The position numbers and the translations under genes were made by a program. A stretch of DNA of 10,693 bases from Clostridia bacterium (GTDB lineage: Bacteria > Bacillota > Clostridia > Christensenellales > Aristaeellaceae). Shown here piece after piece: positions 6,388-10,693 of the stretch; within the stretch, counting starts at the first letter, position 1, and every line of letters begins with the position of its first letter. The DNA is taken from assembly GCA_017469605.1 (NCBI GenBank), contig JAFUGB010000352.1, positions 1 through 10,693 of the forward strand. The letters run 5' to 3'. A model generated the notes under the pieces. That model searched no databases, was not told the DNA's origin, and saw only the letters and a list, made by a program, of their open reading frames with translations.

Positions 6388-8710
6388 GCGCCTGCCGGAG
6401 CTGCTCTGCCCTGCCGGAAGCCGGGAGGCGGCGCTGGCCGCCCTGTGCAATGGCGCCGACGCCCTGTATCTGGGCGCGGCGGCCTACGGCGCCCGAGCAA
6501 ACGCCGGATTTGACCGCCGGGAGCTGGAGGAGATCATCCGGCTGTGCCACGTATATGGCAGGCGCGTGTACGTAACCGTCAATACGCTGGTCAAGGAAAG
6601 CGAACTCAGCGGCGTGGCCGACACGCTGGACATGCTGGAAGACCTGCGGGCCGATGCCATACTGGTGCAGGATATGGGCGTATTGTCGCTGGTGCGGGAG
6701 CGCTTTCCCGGCCTGCGCGTCCATGCCAGCACCCAAATGGCCATCCATAACGCGGCCGGCGCAAGGCTGCTGCAAAGGCTGGGCGTGACCCGCGCCGTGC
6801 TGGCCCGGGAATGTACCCTCAGCACCATCCGCGCCGTGGCCGATACCGGCGTGGAAGCCGAGGTATTCATCCATGGGGCGCAGTGCGTATGCGTCAGCGG
6901 CCAATGCCGTTACAGCGGGCTGATCGGCGGCCGCAGCGGCAACCGCGGGCGCTGCGCCCAGCCCTGCCGCCTGCCCTATACCTGGCAGGGGAAAACCGCC
7001 AACTGGCTGTCGCCCCGGGACAACTGCCTGCGGGACCATTTGCGGGAGTTGGCCCGGGCCGGGGCGGTTTCACTCAAAATCGAAGGCCGCCTGAAGCGCC
7101 CCGAGTACGTGGCCGTGGTTACCCGGCAGTACCGCGGCGCGCTGGACGCCCTGGCCGAAGGCGGGTTTGCCCCTGCCGACTCCGCCGGCCGCGAAGCGCT
7201 GCAGCAGGTGTTCAACCGGGAATTCTTCCCGGGCTATGCCTTTGGCGCCCGGGACGCCGCCGTGATCAACCCCCGCCGGGTTTCCAGCGCGGGCGTGAAT
7301 ATTGGCAGCATCGTAAAAGTATGGAAGAAAAATGACATCTACCTGGCCGAGGCCGCGATCTCAAAGGCGCTGCACAACGGCGACGGATTGCAGGTCCGCG
7401 GCGCCGCCGACCAGGATACCGTATACAGCGGAAACGCCGTTCCTGCCGGACAAAGGGCCATTTTGCGGCTGCACCGCCCGGCCCGTCCCGGCGATGCCGT
7501 GGCGCGCATTGATGATGAGGCGCAATTGGCCGCCGCCCGGGAAAGCTATACCGGCAGGGATGCTTTGCCCCGCATTCCCTTTGACGCCGAGCTGACAGTG
7601 CGGGTGGGCATGCCCGCCCAGCTGCGCGTGTGGGACGACCGCGCCCAGGCCGTTGCAGCTGGCGAAACCGCACAGCCTGCCCAATCGGCCGCGCTGGACG
7701 CCGCCCGCGCCCGCCGCGCCCTGGAAAAGACCGGCGATACCTGTTTTTCCCTGCGTGAACTTACCGTTGCCGGCGAAGGCGCCTATTTGCCCGCCGCCGC
7801 GCTGAATGCCCTGCGCCGCCAGGCGCTGGAGCAGCTGTACCGGGCCCGGGCGGACGCATGGCCATTGCCGCCTTCCCATTGGCCCGGCCTGCCCACGCCC
7901 AAGCCTGTCCGGGCCGCGTCTCGGCTTTACGCCCAGTTTACCGATCCTGGCATGGCTGACGCCCTGGGGGCGGCGGGGGCCGATATACTGATTTATTCGC
8001 CGCTGGATATCACCCCGGAGGCGCTGGATGCCGCCCTGGACAGGCTGCCGGGGAACGTCTGGCTGGCGCTGCCCGTGCAGCTCACAGACGTCGAACTGGC
8101 CCGGATCAGGCAGGCCGCCCAAGGCCGAGGGCTGACGCTGTGCGCAGGCAGCGTGGGCCAGCTGGACGGCGAACCTATGCCGCTGGGCGAGGGCATTCCC
8201 TGCTGGAATCATTGGGCTGCCCGGCTGCTGCGCTGCCTGGGCGGAACGGCGCAGGTCCTGCCCCGGGAATTGAGCAAAGGCGAAGTGGAAGCGCTGCTTG
8301 CCGCCGCGCCTGATGTGGATTTTATTCTGCCCGTCTACGGCCGCGCGCGGCTGATGTACCTCAACCACTGCCCCGCCCGCACGGCGCTGGGGCTGAGCGA
8401 GGACAAACGCGGCTGCGGCCTGTGCGCCAAGGGGCGCGGCTGCGCGGGACAGGCCCTCACCGACCGGCGCGGGGCAGAATTCCCGCTGCTGCCGGTGCGC
8501 GGCGATCACGGCTGCCTTACGCAGCTGCTGTCCTGCCAGGTTCGTTCCCTGAACGGCCTGGCCGTCAAAGGGCTGGGCTGGCTGCTGGACTTTACCGTGG
8601 AACCGATGGAAGAAGCGCTGGCCGTGACCCGGGCTTACCGGCGGCTGATGGACGGCGGGGATGGGAATATTCCCGGCAGCCTTGAACGCTTTGACACCGG
8701 CGTGGAATGA
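6380..8710 (+). CDS. U32-family protein (peptidase U32 / RNA hydroxylase type), 776 aa
   Basis: This is a large two-part U32 protein. The N-terminal U32 domain (about residues 5-300) shows PELLCPAGSREAAL, NGADALYLGA, VHASTQMAIHNAAGA, HGAQCVCVSGQC, SGNRGRCAQPCRLPY and KIEGRLKRPEYV. C169, C176, C192 and C216 correspond in spacing to the four cysteines that hold a [4Fe-4S] cluster in UbiU-type relatives. A middle region (about 300-480, DUF3656-like) and a C-terminal region with another cysteine group (CGLCAKGRGCAG, near 680) follow. Although annotated as collagenase-like peptidases, members such as RlhA and TrhP hydroxylate rRNA or tRNA, so an RNA-modification role is more likely. The start at 6380 is preferred over 6338 because MAERLPELLCPAGS matches the family beginning. 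The Shine-Dalgarno is weak, consistent with coupling to zapA. Confidence 0.88.
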   Translation: MAERLPELLCPAGSREAALAALCNGADALYLGAAAYGARANAGFDRRELEEIIRLCHVYGRRVYVTVNTLVKESELSGVADTLDMLEDLRADAILVQDMGVLSLVRERFPGLRVHASTQMAIHNAAGARLLQRLGVTRAVLARECTLSTIRAVADTGVEAEVFIHGAQCVCVSGQCRYSGLIGGRSGNRGRCAQPCRLPYTWQGKTANWLSPRDNCLRDHLRELARAGAVSLKIEGRLKRPEYVAVVTRQYRGALDALAEGGFAPADSAGREALQQVFNREFFPGYAFGARDAAVINPRRVSSAGVNIGSIVKVWKKNDIYLAEAAISKALHNGDGLQVRGAADQDTVYSGNAVPAGQRAILRLHRPARPGDAVARIDDEAQLAAARESYTGRDALPRIPFDAELTVRVGMPAQLRVWDDRAQAVAAGETAQPAQSAALDAARARRALEKTGDTCFSLRELTVAGEGAYLPAAALNALRRQALEQLYRARADAWPLPPSHWPGLPTPKPVRAASRLYAQFTDPGMADALGAAGADILIYSPLDITPEALDAALDRLPGNVWLALPVQLTDVELARIRQAAQGRGLTLCAGSVGQLDGEPMPLGEGIPCWNHWAARLLRCLGGTAQVLPRELSKGEVEALLAAAPDVDFILPVYGRARLMYLNHCPARTALGLSEDKRGCGLCAKGRGCAGQALTDRRGAEFPLLPVRGDHGCLTQLLSCQVRSLNGLAVKGLGWLLDFTVEPMEEALAVTRAYRRLMDGGDGNIPGSLERFDTGVE

Positions 8711-8731
8711 TTTCACAGGAGGGATCAAACC

Positions 8732-10693
8732 ATGATGAACGAACGCGCGCTGCGCGTGCTGGAATTCAATAAAATTCAGGCCAGGCTCTGCGAGTTTGCC
8801 CTGACCGGCCTGGGCCGGGAGCGCTGCATGGCGCTCAGGCCGAAGGAAAGCCTGGTCACCGCCCGGGAAGCCCTGGAGGAAACCGAGGAGGCCCAGGTCA
8901 TCCTGACATACCTGGGCGGCAGTCCGCTGGTGGAGTTCAGCGATGTGCGGCCCAGCCTGACCATGGCCGAAAAGGGCGCGTCCCTTTCGCCCCGGGCGCT
9001 GCTGGATATTGCCCGCAGCCTCACCGCCGCCCGCGCTGCGCGCTCGGCACTGGTGACAGAGCGCGAAAACACGCCCCGCGTCACCGGCCTGGCCAGCCAT
9101 CTGCAAACCTTCCGCCAGCTGGAAAACGCCATCAGCGACGCCATCATCAGCGAAGAGGAAATAGCCGATCACGCCAGCCCCGCGCTGGCCGATATCCGCC
9201 GCCATATCCGGCAGGCCAATGAGCGCGTGCGGGAAAAGCTGAACAGCATGGTGCACGGCAGCGGCTTCAGCAAGTATTTGCAGGAGAGCATCGTCACCGT
9301 GCGCAACGGCCGCTATGTCATCCCGGTGAAACAGGAATTCCGCCAGTTTGTGCCCGGCCTGGTGCATGACCAGAGCAGCACCGGGGCCACGCTGTTCATC
9401 GAGCCCATGGCCGTGGTGGAGCTGGGCAATGATTTAAAGCAATGGACGGCCAAGGAGCGGGAGGAAATCCAGCGCATCCTGGCCGAGCTCAGCGGCCAGG
9501 TGGGCGCCCAGAGCGATATGATCGCTTTGAATATCAGCATCCTGGCCGATCTGGATTTTATTTTTGCCAAGGGGCAGCTGAGCCGGGACATGAACGGCAT
9601 CATGCCCCATATGAACGACCAGGGGCACATCCGCCTGGTGCGGGCCCGGCACCCGCTGATCCCGCGGGAAAGCGTGGTGCCCTGCGATCTGTGGATGGGG
9701 GAGGAGTTCACCACGCTGATCGTCACCGGCCCCAACACCGGCGGCAAAACGGTAACGCTGAAAACCGTGGGACTGCTCACGCTGATGGCCCAGAGCGGCC
9801 TGCATGTGCCCGCGAACCTGGGCACCACGCTCAGCGTTTTTGATCAGGTATATGCCGATATCGGTGACGAGCAGAGCATTGAGCAGAGCCTGTCCACCTT
9901 CTCCGGCCATATGACCAATATCGTGGAAATCATGGGCGAGGTGACGGGCCGCGACCTGGTGCTGTTTGACGAATTGGGCGCGGGCACCGATCCCACCGAG
10001 GGCGCGGCGCTGGCCCAGACCATCCTGGATACGCTGCTCCATCGCCAGGTGCGCACGCTGGCCACCACCCATTACAGCGAGCTGAAAGCCTACGCGCTCT
10101 CCACCCCCGGCGTGGAAAACGCCAGCGTGGAATTTGACGTGGCCACCCTGAAGCCCACCTATCGCCTGTCCATCGGCGTGCCGGGAAAATCCAACGCCTT
10201 TGAAATCAGCCGCAGGCTGGGCCTGAGCGAGGAGATCATTGAGCGGGCCAAAACGCTGCTCAGCGCCAATGACGTGCGCTTTGAGGATGTGATCGCCGGG
10301 GCCGAATACCAGCGGCAGGTGGCCGAAAAGGAACGCGAAATTGCCGAGCAGGCCCGGGCCGAAACCGTGAAATTGCGCAATGAGGCCGAGGCGCTGTACC
10401 GGGAGATGGAGCAGCGCCGCCAGACCACCGAGCGCAAGGCCAAGGAGGAAGGCCGCCGCATTGTGGAGAACGCCCGCCGGGAAGCCGAGGATGTGATCGC
10501 CCAGCTCAAGCGCATGAAAAAGGAAGGCGCGGCCGGGCAGGATGCCCAGGTCAACGCCCTGCGCCAGAAAATGCAGAGCAGCCTGGACGGGCTGGCCGAG
10601 GGGCTGGTAACGGCCAATCCCACGCTGACCCCGCCGCCCAAGGATTTAAAGCCGGGAGACCTGGTGGATATCATTCACCTGAATACCCGGGGC
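8732..10693 (+). CDS. mutS2: MutS2 family protein, N-terminal 654 aa (cut by the right edge)
   Basis: This is an ATPase related to MutS but without mismatch-recognition domains. In Bacillota it suppresses recombination or rescues collided ribosomes. The core helical domain (about 1-300) precedes the ATPase: Walker A TGPNTGGKT (332-340), 'DEQSIEQSLSTFSGHM', Walker B LVLFDELGAGTDP (409-421; D413, E414) and the switch TTHYSELK. A long charged coiled coil (about 515-605, rich in AEKEREIAEQARAE-like sequence) follows, and then the beginning of a KOW-like segment (LKPGDLVDIIH). The C-terminal Smr nuclease domain lies outside the window, so whether it is intact is unknown. AGGAGG (8717-8722) is 9 bases before ATG 8732; a second ATG follows at once. 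It lies 21 bases after the U32 stop. Confidence 0.95.
   Translation, partial: MMNERALRVLEFNKIQARLCEFALTGLGRERCMALRPKESLVTAREALEETEEAQVILTYLGGSPLVEFSDVRPSLTMAEKGASLSPRALLDIARSLTAARAARSALVTERENTPRVTGLASHLQTFRQLENAISDAIISEEEIADHASPALADIRRHIRQANERVREKLNSMVHGSGFSKYLQESIVTVRNGRYVIPVKQEFRQFVPGLVHDQSSTGATLFIEPMAVVELGNDLKQWTAKEREEIQRILAELSGQVGAQSDMIALNISILADLDFIFAKGQLSRDMNGIMPHMNDQGHIRLVRARHPLIPRESVVPCDLWMGEEFTTLIVTGPNTGGKTVTLKTVGLLTLMAQSGLHVPANLGTTLSVFDQVYADIGDEQSIEQSLSTFSGHMTNIVEIMGEVTGRDLVLFDELGAGTDPTEGAALAQTILDTLLHRQVRTLATTHYSELKAYALSTPGVENASVEFDVATLKPTYRLSIGVPGKSNAFEISRRLGLSEEIIERAKTLLSANDVRFEDVIAGAEYQRQVAEKEREIAEQARAETVKLRNEAEALYREMEQRRQTTERKAKEEGRRIVENARREAEDVIAQLKRMKKEGAAGQDAQVNALRQKMQSSLDGLAEGLVTANPTLTPPPKDLKPGDLVDIIHLNTRG

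Noticed and set aside
7361..9367. 668-codon open frame on the minus strand across the U32 and mutS2 genes
   Set aside because: It lies antisense to two well-recognised genes and spans their junction. Its composition (rich in Gly, Ala, Gln, His, Arg) is what a complementary frame of GC-rich coding DNA gives, and it has no recognisable domain.

Overview
The window looks like the chromosome of a GC-rich Bacillota (Clostridia-type) bacterium. This rests on the family mix: MutS2, a Firmicutes-type ZapA, a large U32 protein, a DUF3783 protein, strong Shine-Dalgarno sites of the GGAGG type, and sigma-A-like promoters with 17-base spacers. A genus cannot be named from the sequence alone.

Layout. (1) Positions 1-767 hold the promoter-proximal end of an IS1182-type insertion sequence on the minus strand. 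Its transposase runs off the left edge, and the IS end carries hairpins. (2) A plus-strand terminator at 775-802 has no visible gene of its own. (3) Positions 858-5440 hold a five-gene minus-strand operon, metQ - metN - metI - M20 amidohydrolase - DUF3783. A very good promoter at 5412-5440 and a leader of about 160 nt precede it. (4) A divergent plus-strand promoter at 5520-5548 starts a second group: ppiB (cyclophilin), zapA, a U32-family protein, and mutS2, which is cut by the right edge before its Smr domain.

How the genes work together. MetQ, MetN and MetI should form a methionine-type (MUT family) ABC importer. The co-transcribed M20 enzyme probably hydrolyses an imported N-acyl amino acid or dipeptide. 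The plus-strand group combines protein folding (PpiB), cell division (ZapA), probable RNA hydroxylation (U32) and ribosome or DNA maintenance (MutS2). This is a housekeeping neighbourhood rather than one pathway.

Main discovery. The MetQ binding protein is circularly permuted. After the signal peptide it begins with what is normally the second half of the protein (the 'IPNDxTN' segment onward), runs to the usual C-terminus, crosses a linker of about 25 residues, and then continues with the normal N-terminal half (through 'PNEAL...NAFQHKAYL'). It stops exactly where the first half normally meets the second. Both halves occur once, in one uninterrupted frame. The protein also has no cysteine, so it cannot be the usual lipoprotein. 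No large unknown system (defence, CRISPR, BGC) is visible.
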